Source of the DNA: Stenotrophomonas sp. SAU14A_NAIMI4_5
Lineage (GTDB): Bacteria > Pseudomonadota > Gammaproteobacteria > Xanthomonadales > Xanthomonadaceae
Length of the DNA stretch: 64,000 nucleotides
Direction: 5' to 3'
Assembly: GCF_003086795.1 (NCBI RefSeq)
Contig: NZ_CP026003.1
Location: forward strand, 4,475,179 to 4,539,178
Part shown: piece by piece, positions 1 to 9,344 of the stretch
Position numbering within the stretch: the stretch's first letter is position 1
Layout: every line of letters starts with the position of its first letter
Notes under the pieces: model-generated
Seen by the model: the letters and a program-made list of their open reading frames with translations, nothing else
Told to the model about the DNA's origin: nothing
Database searches by the model: none
Translations under genes and position numbers: made by a program

Positions 1-151
1 CACTGAAGAACTGCTTGGCGATGATCGCGGCAAGCGAGCCGTACAGGAAGAAGTCATACCACTCGAAAACGGTACCCAGGCTGGACGCGAAGATGACCTT
101 CTTGTGTCCCTGGGTGAGTTCGGATTTCGCCGGTGCAGGTGTTGTTGACAT
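1..151 (-). CDS. MFS transporter, MHS (metabolite:H+ symporter) type, N-terminal part
   Basis: Only the first 50 codons are inside the window; the rest runs off the left edge. The visible N-terminus starts MSTTPAPAKSELTQ and reaches the segment FEWYDFFLYGSLAA, the signature at the start of helix 1 in the ProP/KgtP/citrate-type MHS symporters of the inner membrane. The ATG at 151 is preceded by a strong GGAGGGG ribosome binding site. It lies 95 bp downstream of the DcaP-like porin on the same strand, so porin and symporter may be one uptake unit for a small carboxylate. The substrate cannot be read from this fragment. Confidence 0.8.
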   Translation of the reverse strand, partial: MSTTPAPAKSELTQGHKKVIFASSLGTVFEWYDFFLYGSLAAIIAKQFFS

Positions 152-183
152 GGGACGCTTCCCCTCCGAAGCAATCGTTGTTG

Positions 184-243
184 GTGGGTGCCGACCGTTG
201 GTCGGCACTCGATCTAGGCAGGTGCCGACCGTTGGTCGGCACT
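184..243. repeat. Two SMAG-like hairpins
   Basis: Two near-identical palindromes of the form GTGCCGACCGTTGGTCGGCAC (184-208 and 221-242) sit between the porin stop codon and the MFS start. They are typical of the short REP-like hairpins found throughout Stenotrophomonas intergenic DNA. They could attenuate transcription or stabilise the porin mRNA. Confidence 0.75.
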
Positions 244-246
244 TAT

Positions 247-1674
247 TCAGAAGCTGTACTTCGTGGTGAACTGCAGACGGTTGATGTCGCCCTTGCGCCC
301 ATCTTCGATCTCACGCACGCCGTACATGTACTCGGCACCGATATCGACCTTGGGCATCGGCGTGTAGAAGATGTTGCCGCGGATGCTCTGCACGCTCTTG
401 GTGACCAGCGGCCCCAGGCTGCCGTCGTTGTCGTAGTCGCTGCGGGCGTAGATCAGGTTGGTGCGCAGCTTCGGCGAGAAGGCATGGCGCCAGCCCACGT
501 AGCCGGCCAGCACACCGGTCGGGTTCAGTTCGTCGCGGGCGATGTCATAGGCGGTATCCGCAGTGACGCCCAGGCCGATGTAGCGGGCGATGCCCTCGCC
601 ACCGGTCAGCTGGTAGTGCAGCGAATCGTTGCCGCCCATCACCCACTTGCCGCCCAGGGTCAGGCCGCCGGCCACCTTGTCGGCCTTGGCGCCGGTGGCC
701 TGGTTGTCGACCTTCAGCTGGCGGACGATGCCGCCGACGCCGAAGGTGCCCCAGTCGCCCTTCCAGCCATAACGCATCGTCAGGTCGGGCAGGCTGCCAC
801 GGTCGGAGTTGGCGCTGGCGTTGGTCCACACGCCGGTGACCGGGTTGCGGGTACCGGTGAGGGTGGTCGTTTCCGGGTTTTCCAGGGCGACGCTGAAGCC
901 GCCCTGGGTGTAGCGCACCTGGGCCTGACGCACGAACACCACGCCATCGGTCGGGCCAACGAAGTCGACCGCTTCCGGCAGTGCCGCCGCATCCATGAAG
1001 TTGGACCAGGTCTGGCCGGCCAGCCAGTTGTTCCAGTACATGTAGGCGTGGCGCAGCGTCACGCCATAGGTGTTGGTGGCGGTCTGGTTGCCCAGCGAGT
1101 TGCCGAAGAAGTCCATCTCGAACATCGCGCCGGCCTTGTTGCCCGATTCGCTGACGTTGTCGATGCCGATGTTGAAGCGCGAGAACTTGGCGTGGGCGTT
1201 GTAGTCCACGTCCGAGCGCTTGCCCGAGCCGCCGGCACCGGCCACCGGGGTCTGGCCCGGCAGGTACAGCGCGCGGCCGGTGGCATCGTCGGCCAGCTGG
1301 CCATCGCTGGTCTGGGTGGCCATGAAATCGGCCTTGATGAAGCCGCCGATCTTGACCGTGGTGCCCGGCGCGGCGCCCGGGGTGATGGTGGTGACCTGGA
1401 TCGGCTGCTTGCCGGCCGGCACCTGCGCGACCGGCTTCTGCTCGGCCTGCACGGCGCGGACATCGGTCACGGCCTGCTGGGTCTGCACGATCTGGGTCTG
1501 CTGTTGCTGCTGCGAGGACAACAGCGCCTGGACCTGGCGTTCCAGCTCGGCAACGCGTGATTCAAGCGCTTTCTCTTTGGCGGTCTCTGCGAACGCCATG
1601 CCCGGTGCGACCAGGGCGACCAGCAGGCAGGCCGCCAAAGGTTTGCGCACGGCTTTCAACGTACGGTGGCTCAT
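247..1674 (-). CDS. DcaP-family outer membrane porin
   Basis: 475 aa. A signal peptide (about residues 1-28, ending AFA) is followed by a short coiled-coil segment ([17 protein letters not shown]) rich in Gln, then a beta-barrel domain from about residue 80 ([13 protein letters not shown]) to a C-terminal aromatic (TTKYSF) that fits the outer-membrane assembly signal. This matches the trimeric DcaP-like porins, whose N-terminal coiled coil projects into the periplasm and which carry dicarboxylates and other anions. The start at 1674 gives a clean signal peptide; an upstream in-frame extension to 1890 has no such feature. The MFS symporter gene follows downstream. The exact substrate is inference. 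Confidence 0.85.
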   Translation of the reverse strand: MSHRTLKAVRKPLAACLLVALVAPGMAFAETAKEKALESRVAELERQVQALLSSQQQQQTQIVQTQQAVTDVRAVQAEQKPVAQVPAGKQPIQVTTITPGAAPGTTVKIGGFIKADFMATQTSDGQLADDATGRALYLPGQTPVAGAGGSGKRSDVDYNAHAKFSRFNIGIDNVSESGNKAGAMFEMDFFGNSLGNQTATNTYGVTLRHAYMYWNNWLAGQTWSNFMDAAALPEAVDFVGPTDGVVFVRQAQVRYTQGGFSVALENPETTTLTGTRNPVTGVWTNASANSDRGSLPDLTMRYGWKGDWGTFGVGGIVRQLKVDNQATGAKADKVAGGLTLGGKWVMGGNDSLHYQLTGGEGIARYIGLGVTADTAYDIARDELNPTGVLAGYVGWRHAFSPKLRTNLIYARSDYDNDGSLGPLVTKSVQSIRGNIFYTPMPKVDIGAEYMYGVREIEDGRKGDINRLQFTTKYSF

Positions 1675-1918
1675 GTTGCCCTCTCTCCCAAGTGGCAAGG
1701 TGATGCCGCGCGTGGGGCACGGTCGAGCCGAGACTGCGGGGCGTTTATGTATAGCGGTATTCGCCATTGGTCGAACCCGGGCCTGCAGGGCGCCGACTTT
1801 CGACCATGGTCTAAGCGCCGTGGTGACGCGACCGGGGGTGGATGGGGCAAACTGGTGGCGGAGGGTCGTTGCAATGCTGCGACCGCACATACAAAGTCAA
1901 CGTGCAAGTGAGGGTGCC

Positions 1919-3862
<1,944 letters not shown>

Positions 3863-3885
3863 TGGACCATCCGGGCCGGGGCTTC

Positions 3886-3984
3886 GGGGTCGGATCCCTT
3901 TCCACCAGGAAAGGGCTCTGACCCCAGTGAACTCCGGCCACCAAGGGGTCAGAGCCCTTTCCTGACGGAAAGGGATCTGACCCC
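3886..3984. repeat. Pair of GGGGTC palindromes
   Basis: Two 40-bp imperfect palindromes (3886-3925 and 3945-3984) each run from GGGGTC to GACCCC with CCCTTTCC/GGAAAGGG arms, in opposite orientation to each other, between acs and the response regulator. The same family occurs at 58045-58083 and 58854-58894. Strong hairpins are expected in RNA; they may partly terminate acs transcripts. Confidence 0.8.
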
Positions 3985-4015
3985 GCACTGTTTTCCCCCA
4001 CGGTTCCCCCCGACC

Positions 4016-4681
4016 ATGACCACCCTCCTGATTGCCGATGACCACCCGTTGTTCCGCGAAGCCCTGCGAGGGGCCGTACAGCGGGTCATCCCGGGCGTGC
4101 AGCTGTTCGAGGCCGACAGCGTGGAAGCGCTGTACGCGCTGGCCGACCAGCACAACGACGCCGACCTGGTCCTGATGGACCTCAACATGCCCGGCGCGCA
4201 GGGGTTCAACGCGCTGGTGCACATGCGCTCGCTGCACCCGCACCTGCCGGTGGTAGTGGTGTCCGCGCGCGAAGAAGCGACGGTGATGCGCCGCGCGCTC
4301 GACCATGGCGCGCTCGGTTTCATTCCCAAGTCGGCCGACTCGGACACGATCGGCCACGCGCTGGGCACCATCCTCGATGGCGAGACCTGGGCACCGCCAG
4401 AAGCGCACAACGTGCCGCCCACCGGCAGCGAGGAACGCGAAGTCGGCCAGCGCCTGCGCGAACTGACGCCGCAGCAGTTCCGCGTGCTGCAGATGCTCGG
4501 TGCAGGCCGCTTGAACAAGCAGATCGCCTACGACCTCAACGTCTCCGAGGCCACGATCAAGGCCCACGTCACCGCCATCCTGCGCAAGCTGGGCGTGACC
4601 AACCGCACCCAGGCCGTGCTGATGGCCGGCAAGCTGGCGATCGACGACGACGCCATCGTGCTGCCGCCGGAAGAAGACTGA
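4016..4681 (+). CDS. crbR: LuxR/NarL-family response regulator, CrbR/ErdR-like
   Basis: 221 aa. The receiver domain (about 1-120) has the acidic pocket ADD at residues 7-9, phospho-acceptor Asp55 in LMDLNMPG, and Lys in IPKSAD. The C-terminal helix-turn-helix (about 145-210) reads LTPQQFRVLQMLGAG to VSEATIKAHVTAILRKLGV, the LuxR/GerE signature. It lies 153 bp downstream of acs on the same strand, and a hybrid kinase with a sodium:solute-symporter-like sensor is encoded 1 kb away. This matches the CrbS/CrbR (Vibrio) and MxtR/ErdR (Pseudomonas) systems, which switch acs on. The name is assigned from architecture and context; the domain call is firm. Confidence 0.8.
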   Translation: MTTLLIADDHPLFREALRGAVQRVIPGVQLFEADSVEALYALADQHNDADLVLMDLNMPGAQGFNALVHMRSLHPHLPVVVVSAREEATVMRRALDHGALGFIPKSADSDTIGHALGTILDGETWAPPEAHNVPPTGSEEREVGQRLRELTPQQFRVLQMLGAGRLNKQIAYDLNVSEATIKAHVTAILRKLGVTNRTQAVLMAGKLAIDDDAIVLPPEED

Positions 4682-4683
4682 CG

Positions 4684-4798
4684 GTAGTGCCGGCCGCTGG
4701 CCGGCATCCGCCTGGAATCACTGGAACTGCTCTGGTAGCTGCCAAGCTTGCTTGGCACGCTTCTACCGACGCACCTGCCGGCCAGCGGCCGGCACTAC
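4684..4798. repeat. Cluster of three SMAG hairpins
   Basis: GTAGTGCCGGCCGCTGGCCG begins at 4684, a variant hairpin (TGCCAAGCTTGCTTGGCA) lies at about 4734-4766 flanked by GTAG/CTAC, and an inverted SMAG copy ends at 4798. The outer two face each other, the usual SMAG dimer layout. They probably end the crbR transcript. Confidence 0.8.
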
Positions 4799-4817
4799 CA
4801 GGCATCGCTGCGCCCGC

Positions 4818-4837
4818 GATATAGCCTTCGCTATACA
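4818..4837. promoter_or_regulatory. Candidate MntR operator upstream of mntP
   Basis: The sequence TATAGC-CTTC-GCTATA (4820-4835) is a 6-4-6 inverted repeat. It shares the ATAGC-N4-GCTAT architecture of the enterobacterial MntR box (CATAGC-N4-GCTATG). It lies about 70 bp upstream of the manganese riboswitch of mntP, a gene for which dual MntR and riboswitch control is known in E. coli. Binding is inferred, not shown. Confidence 0.6.
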
Positions 4838-4904
4838 AACCAGCCCTGCCTGCGCGTTTACCCGGAAATGCGCCATGCGCGGATCGCGATGCTAAGCTTC
4901 GCGT

Positions 4905-5004
4905 CCCCTTGGGGAGTAGCCGGATTCCTACGCAGGAATCGTCCACGTCAACATACTCGGCCAGTGCGCCGTGGCGTGGACAACCATGATGGTTGGCGAG
5001 ACCA
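4905..5004 (+). promoter_or_regulatory. yybP-ykoY manganese riboswitch
   Basis: The conserved blocks of this riboswitch class are present in order: CTTGGGGAGTAGCC (4909-4922), a variable P2 hairpin (GATTCCTACGCAGGAATC), CGTCAACATACTCGGCC (4946-4962), a GTCCACG/CGTGGAC pairing, and GGTTGGCGAGACCA (4991-5004). The class binds Mn2+ at the junction of the two pseudo-symmetric L loops and raises expression of manganese exporters. The mntP start is 80 bp further on, leaving room for an expression platform near the start codon. Confidence 0.93.
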
Positions 5005-5083
5005 GCGGCCCGCGCGCGCAACGTCAGGTTGGGCGCGAGCGCGAGCCGTGCGTCCGTCCTTGCCCGACCTTCAGCAGCCGCCA

Positions 5084-5659
5084 ATGTCCCCTGTTTCGAT
5101 CCTCCTGATCGGCTTTGCCATGTCCACCGATGCCTTCGCTGCCGCGATCGGCAAGGGTGCGGCCATGCGCAAGCCGGTATTCCGCGATGCACTGCGCGCC
5201 GGCATCATCTTCGGCGTCATCGAGGCGATCACGCCCATCATCGGCTGGCTGCTCGGCCGCGCCGCCCTGCAGTACGTCGAGGCCTTCGACCACTGGATCG
5301 CGTTCGGCCTGCTGGTCGCACTGGGCGTGCACATGATCATCAACGGCGTGCGCCCGGACAGCGGCGAAGAGGACGAGGATCCCTCGCAGCACCACGGTTT
5401 CTGGAAGCTGGCGCTGACCGGCTTCGCCACCAGCATCGACGCGATGGCGGTGGGCATCGGCCTGGCTTTCATGGACGTGCATATCGGCGTGATGGCAGCG
5501 GTCATCGGCCTGTGCACGCTGACCATGGTCACCGCCGGCATCATGCTCGGCCGCGTGCTGGGTGGCATGGTCGGCAAGCGCGCCGAGATCATCGGCGGCG
5601 TGATCCTGGTGATCATCGGTTCGACGATCCTGTACGAACACCTGCACGGCGTGGCGTAA
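5084..5659 (+). CDS. mntP: Manganese efflux pump MntP
   Basis: 191 aa inner-membrane protein with six predicted hydrophobic segments and the internal duplication of this family: [17 protein letters not shown] near the N-terminus and [16 protein letters not shown] at about 106-121, each with the conserved membrane Asp. It exports Mn2+ to prevent manganese overload. The ATG at 5084 begins [11 protein letters not shown]; in-frame upstream codons to 4748 lie inside the riboswitch and are not coding. Control is through the riboswitch and probably the MntR box at 4818. It lies between crbR and crbS but is not functionally linked to them. Confidence 0.95.
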   Translation: MSPVSILLIGFAMSTDAFAAAIGKGAAMRKPVFRDALRAGIIFGVIEAITPIIGWLLGRAALQYVEAFDHWIAFGLLVALGVHMIINGVRPDSGEEDEDPSQHHGFWKLALTGFATSIDAMAVGIGLAFMDVHIGVMAAVIGLCTLTMVTAGIMLGRVLGGMVGKRAEIIGGVILVIIGSTILYEHLHGVA

Positions 5660-5678
5660 CACCGTGAGGATTGCGGGG

Positions 5679-5702
5679 TTGCCGGCCAGCGGCCGGCGTT
5701 AC
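5679..5702. repeat. SMAG hairpin overlapping the crbS stop codon
   Basis: TTGCCGGCCAGCGGCCGGCG followed by TTAC forms a single SMAG hairpin between two convergent genes. Its TTA supplies the TAA stop codon of the kinase gene on the minus strand, so the element abuts coding sequence exactly. Confidence 0.75.
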
Positions 5703-8700
5703 CTCGCGTCGCGCAGCGCGCCGAGGAAGGCGCGCAGCGAGGCCGGCTTGATCGGCTTGGTCAGCACGCGATAACCGCGCTCGCGGGCCATGCGCTTCAG
5801 TTCATCGCGGCCGTCGGCGGTCAGCAGCGCGCCCGGCAACGGGTAGCCGGCCGCTTCGCGCAGTGCCACCAGCGCGTCCAGGCCGTCCATGCGGTCGTGC
5901 AGGTGGTAATCCACCAGCATCACCTGCGGCTGCTCGGCCACCTTTTCCAGCGCCTGGTCCACGGTCGATGCGGTGATCACCTGCACCTGCCAGCGGCCCA
6001 GCAGCGCACGCATGCCGTCGAGGATCTCCTCGTCGTTGTCCACGCACAGCACGCGCATCCCGGCCAGCGAATCGCTGCGCACCGGCGGTGCGGCGGCCTG
6101 GGCAGGCAGCAGCGGCTCGCTGTAGCCCGGCAACGGCGCCACGCGCGGCAGGATGATCGAGAACATCGAACCGCTGCCGACCCTGCTGCGTGCATTGAGG
6201 CGGTGGTCGAGCAGGCGCGAGATGCGCTGGCAGATCGACAGGCCCAGGCCCAGCCCCTGCTCGCCCCAGTCGAAGGGCTGCTGGTAGCGATGGAATTCGT
6301 CGAAGATCTGCCGCATGTGGTGCTCGGGGATGCCCGGGCCGGTATCCCACACCTGCAGTTCCACTTCATCGCCACGCTGGCGCACGGCCAGCACGATGCG
6401 GCCCTGACGGGTGTAGCGCAGCGCATTGGCGAGGAAGTTCTGCAGCACGCGGCGCAGCAGGCGGCGGTCGCTGCGTACCCAGGTGGTACGCGCGAACAGG
6501 TCCAGGCGCAGGCCGCGCCCCGCCGCCACCGGCGTGTACTGCGCGGCCAGTTCGCGCATCAGCGCGCTCACGTCGAACTCGCCGATCACCGGATGCAGGC
6601 CACCGGCATCCAGCCGCGAGACGTCCAGCAGACCATCCAGCAGTTCCTCGGCCGCACGCAGCGAGGCATCCACGCGTTCGGCCAGGTGCTTCTGTTCGTC
6701 GCTCACATGGTCGCTGTCACGCAATGCCGAGGCGAACAGGCGCGCGGCGTTCAGCGGCTGCAGCACGTCATGGCTGATCGCTGCGAGGAAGCGGGTCTTC
6801 GACTGCTGCGCGACCTCGGCTTCGTGCGAGCGTTCGGCCACGCGCTGTTCCAGCGTTTCGTTGGCTTCCAGCAGCGCTTTTTCCGCGTGCTTGTAGTCGG
6901 TGATGTCGTTGTAGCTGGTCACGTAACCGCCGCCGGGCAGCGCCTGGCCGCGCATCTCGATCACCTTGCCGTCGCTGCGGGTACGCTCGAACACGTGCGG
7001 TGAGCCGGCGCGCATGTAACCGATGCGGCGGTTGATCTGCACTTCGATATCACCCTCGCCGAGCTCGCCGCGTTCGGCGTTGTAGCGGATCAGGTCGGCG
7101 ACGGGGCGGCCCACGTACAGCATGCCGTCGGGGTAACCGAACATGTCCTGGTAGCGGCGGTTCCAGGCGGTCAGGCGCATGTCCGGGTCGACCACGCTGA
7201 CGCCCGCGCTGATGTTTTCCAGCGTGGTGGACAGGATCTCGCGGTTGAAGCGCAGCTCCTGCCCCGCTTCGTCCAGCACCGCCACCACTTCGCCCAGGTC
7301 CATGCCCGAGCCGCGCAGCAGGCTGGTCAGCAGCAGGCGCGCGGACGCGGCGCCGATGGACGCGGCCAGCAGGCGCTCGGTGAACTGCACCCAGGGCCGG
7401 TCGGCCGGCGCCGTCGACTGCAGCTCGCGCCCCAGCGACTGCGCCTGTTCGAAGAACGAGCGCCGTGCGTGGCGCTCGCCGACCACGCGCGAGGCCAGTG
7501 CCAGCAGGTCACCCACGTGCACATGACCGGGCCAGCCGCCGGCCACCGAGGGTCGCTCGGCATAGGGATCGAGGAAAGGCGCGGCCCGCAGGCGTTCGTC
7601 CACGCCCGGGCGCCAGCGCGCGGACACCAGCATCATCGTGGCCACGTTGACCAGCAGCGACCAGAACGTGCCATGGGTCAGCGGGTCCCAGCCGGTCATG
7701 CCGAACAGCTGCTGCGGGCGCAGCCACTCCACGCCGAACGGCCCGTGCCTCACCCAGGTCGCATCCACCCAGCCAGCCATGGTCATCGCCGGCAGCAGCA
7801 GCGTGTATATCCACGTGGCAAAGCCCAGCACCATGCCGGCCTCGACGCCACGGCGGCTGGCGCCGCGCCAGTACAGGCCACCGATCAGGCCCGGCGCGAA
7901 CTGCGCCACCGCAGCGAAGGCCATCAGGCCATACGAGGCCAGGCTGCTGTCGTTGCTGCTGCTGCGGTAGTAGCTGTAGGCCATCAGGGCCAGCAGCAGG
8001 ATCGCCATGCGGCGGATCCACAGCACGCGCGAGGCCATGTCGGCCGCTTCCTGGTGGTCGCCACTGCGGCGCAGCAGCACCGGCATCACCAGGTCGTTGC
8101 TGACCATGGTGGCCAGCGCGATGGAGGCCACGATGACCATGCCGGTGGCCGCCGAGAAGCCGCCGACGTAGGCGATCAAGGCCAGCGCGTTGCGCCCTTC
8201 GGCGAGCGGCAGGGCCAGCACCATCGCATCGTCGGCCACGGTCCCGCCGGTGCCGAACAGGGTGACGCCGGCCGTGGCGATCGGCAGCACCATCGCCGAG
8301 ATCAGTACCAGGTAGCCGCCGAACATCCAGCGCGCGCGGCGCACGTCACGCACGTCGCCACACTCGACCACGGCCACGTGGAACTGCCGCGGCAGGCAGA
8401 TGATGGCGAGGAAACTGAGCAGCGTCTGCGAGATGAAGCCCACCGGCGGCAGGCCGGTGAACAGCGTATGCACCGACTGCACCACCGCATCGGTGCGGTT
8501 GCTCAGCCACAGGTAGGCGAACACGCCCACCGCCAGCATCGCCAGCAGCTTGATGACCGATTCGAAGGCGATGGCCAGCATCATGCCGTGGTGGTGCTCG
8601 GTGGCATCGACCTGGCGGGTACCGAACAGGGTCGCGAACAGCGCCATCAGCAGCGCCACGTACAGCGCCGGGTCGGTGAAGAAGCCGGTGGGGCCGGTGT

Positions 8701-9145
8701 TGCCGGTCAGCACCTGCAGGCTCATCGCCACCGCTTTGTACTGCAGCGCCAGGTACGGAACGATGCCGATCAGGGCGATGATCGCCACCAGCGCGGCCAG
8801 CCGCCGCGAGCGGCCGAAGCGCGAGGAGATGAAATCGGCGATGGACACCACGTTCTGGCTGCGCGCCACCAGCGCCAGGCGCTCGATGATGCGCCAGCCG
8901 AACAGCAGCATCAGCAGCGGGCCGATGTAGATCGGCAGGTAGCCCACGCCGTGGCGGACCGCGGTGCCTACCGCGCCGTAGAAGGTCCACGACGAGCAGT
9001 ACACGGCCAGCGCCAGGCTGTAGACGACCGGCCGCAGCCACGGCCGGTCGGGGTACATCGGTCGACGGTCGCCCCACCACGCCACGCCGAACAGCAGCGC
9101 GGCATAGGCAACCGAGACCAGCAGCAGGATCCAGCTGGAGACCAC
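5699..9145 (-). CDS. crbS: Symporter-fused hybrid histidine kinase, CrbS/MxtR-like
   Basis: 1148 aa. The N-terminal half (about 1-500) is a sodium:solute-symporter fold with about 12-13 membrane helices (for example SSWTFYGAVGTAVRHGVGYL). A PAS domain follows (about 645-760, ISAGVSVVDPDMRLTAWNRR), then a HisKA domain with His792 (AAISHDVLQPLNAAR), an ATPase domain (NFLANALRYT, DTGPGIP, GLGLGLSIC), and a C-terminal receiver with Asp1079 (VDYHLHD). This is the layout of CbrA/CrbS/MxtR-type sensors. With the LuxR regulator and acs nearby, an acetate-switch sensor is the best guess. The start codon appears to be GTG; the stop lies in a SMAG hairpin. Confidence 0.82.
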   Translation of the reverse strand: MVSSWILLLVSVAYAALLFGVAWWGDRRPMYPDRPWLRPVVYSLALAVYCSSWTFYGAVGTAVRHGVGYLPIYIGPLLMLLFGWRIIERLALVARSQNVVSIADFISSRFGRSRRLAALVAIIALIGIVPYLALQYKAVAMSLQVLTGNTGPTGFFTDPALYVALLMALFATLFGTRQVDATEHHHGMMLAIAFESVIKLLAMLAVGVFAYLWLSNRTDAVVQSVHTLFTGLPPVGFISQTLLSFLAIICLPRQFHVAVVECGDVRDVRRARWMFGGYLVLISAMVLPIATAGVTLFGTGGTVADDAMVLALPLAEGRNALALIAYVGGFSAATGMVIVASIALATMVSNDLVMPVLLRRSGDHQEAADMASRVLWIRRMAILLLALMAYSYYRSSSNDSSLASYGLMAFAAVAQFAPGLIGGLYWRGASRRGVEAGMVLGFATWIYTLLLPAMTMAGWVDATWVRHGPFGVEWLRPQQLFGMTGWDPLTHGTFWSLLVNVATMMLVSARWRPGVDERLRAAPFLDPYAERPSVAGGWPGHVHVGDLLALASRVVGERHARRSFFEQAQSLGRELQSTAPADRPWVQFTERLLAASIGAASARLLLTSLLRGSGMDLGEVVAVLDEAGQELRFNREILSTTLENISAGVSVVDPDMRLTAWNRRYQDMFGYPDGMLYVGRPVADLIRYNAERGELGEGDIEVQINRRIGYMRAGSPHVFERTRSDGKVIEMRGQALPGGGYVTSYNDITDYKHAEKALLEANETLEQRVAERSHEAEVAQQSKTRFLAAISHDVLQPLNAARLFASALRDSDHVSDEQKHLAERVDASLRAAEELLDGLLDVSRLDAGGLHPVIGEFDVSALMRELAAQYTPVAAGRGLRLDLFARTTWVRSDRRLLRRVLQNFLANALRYTRQGRIVLAVRQRGDEVELQVWDTGPGIPEHHMRQIFDEFHRYQQPFDWGEQGLGLGLSICQRISRLLDHRLNARSRVGSGSMFSIILPRVAPLPGYSEPLLPAQAAAPPVRSDSLAGMRVLCVDNDEEILDGMRALLGRWQVQVITASTVDQALEKVAEQPQVMLVDYHLHDRMDGLDALVALREAAGYPLPGALLTADGRDELKRMARERGYRVLTKPIKPASLRAFLGALRDAR

Positions 9146-9171
9146 GCGCGCGTTTCCGTCAGGACAGGGGC

Positions 9172-9343
9172 CAGTAGATCACGACCGTTGGCCATTCTGG
9201 TAGGTCACGACCGTTGGTCGTGACGGGGCATCCGTGCCCACTAACAGTGGGCACCCACCAGAAGAGGTGGACAGTGGGCACCCACCAAGAGAGGTGGACG
9301 GTGGGCACCCACCAAAGGAGGTAGGCGCCCACCCGCAACCGGC
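9172..9343. repeat. Hairpins and three tandem 27-bp repeats
   Basis: After two hairpins based on TCACGACCGTTGGTCGTGA, three adjacent copies of a 27-bp unit follow at 9245-9271, 9272-9298 and 9299-9325. Each contains GTGGGCACCCACCA followed by a purine-rich AGAGGTGG. They differ at only a few positions. GTGGGCACCCAC is itself a perfect palindrome. The array fills the space between two same-strand genes (S46 peptidase and crbS). Confidence 0.8.
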
Positions 9344-9344
9344 C

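Noticed and set aside
7469..9223. Long open frame opposite crbS
   Set aside because: Gln/His/Arg-rich shadow of a gene with full kinase and symporter motifs.
9245..9325. CRISPR array
   Set aside because: The three 27-bp units are directly adjacent with no spacers, and no cas genes are in the window.
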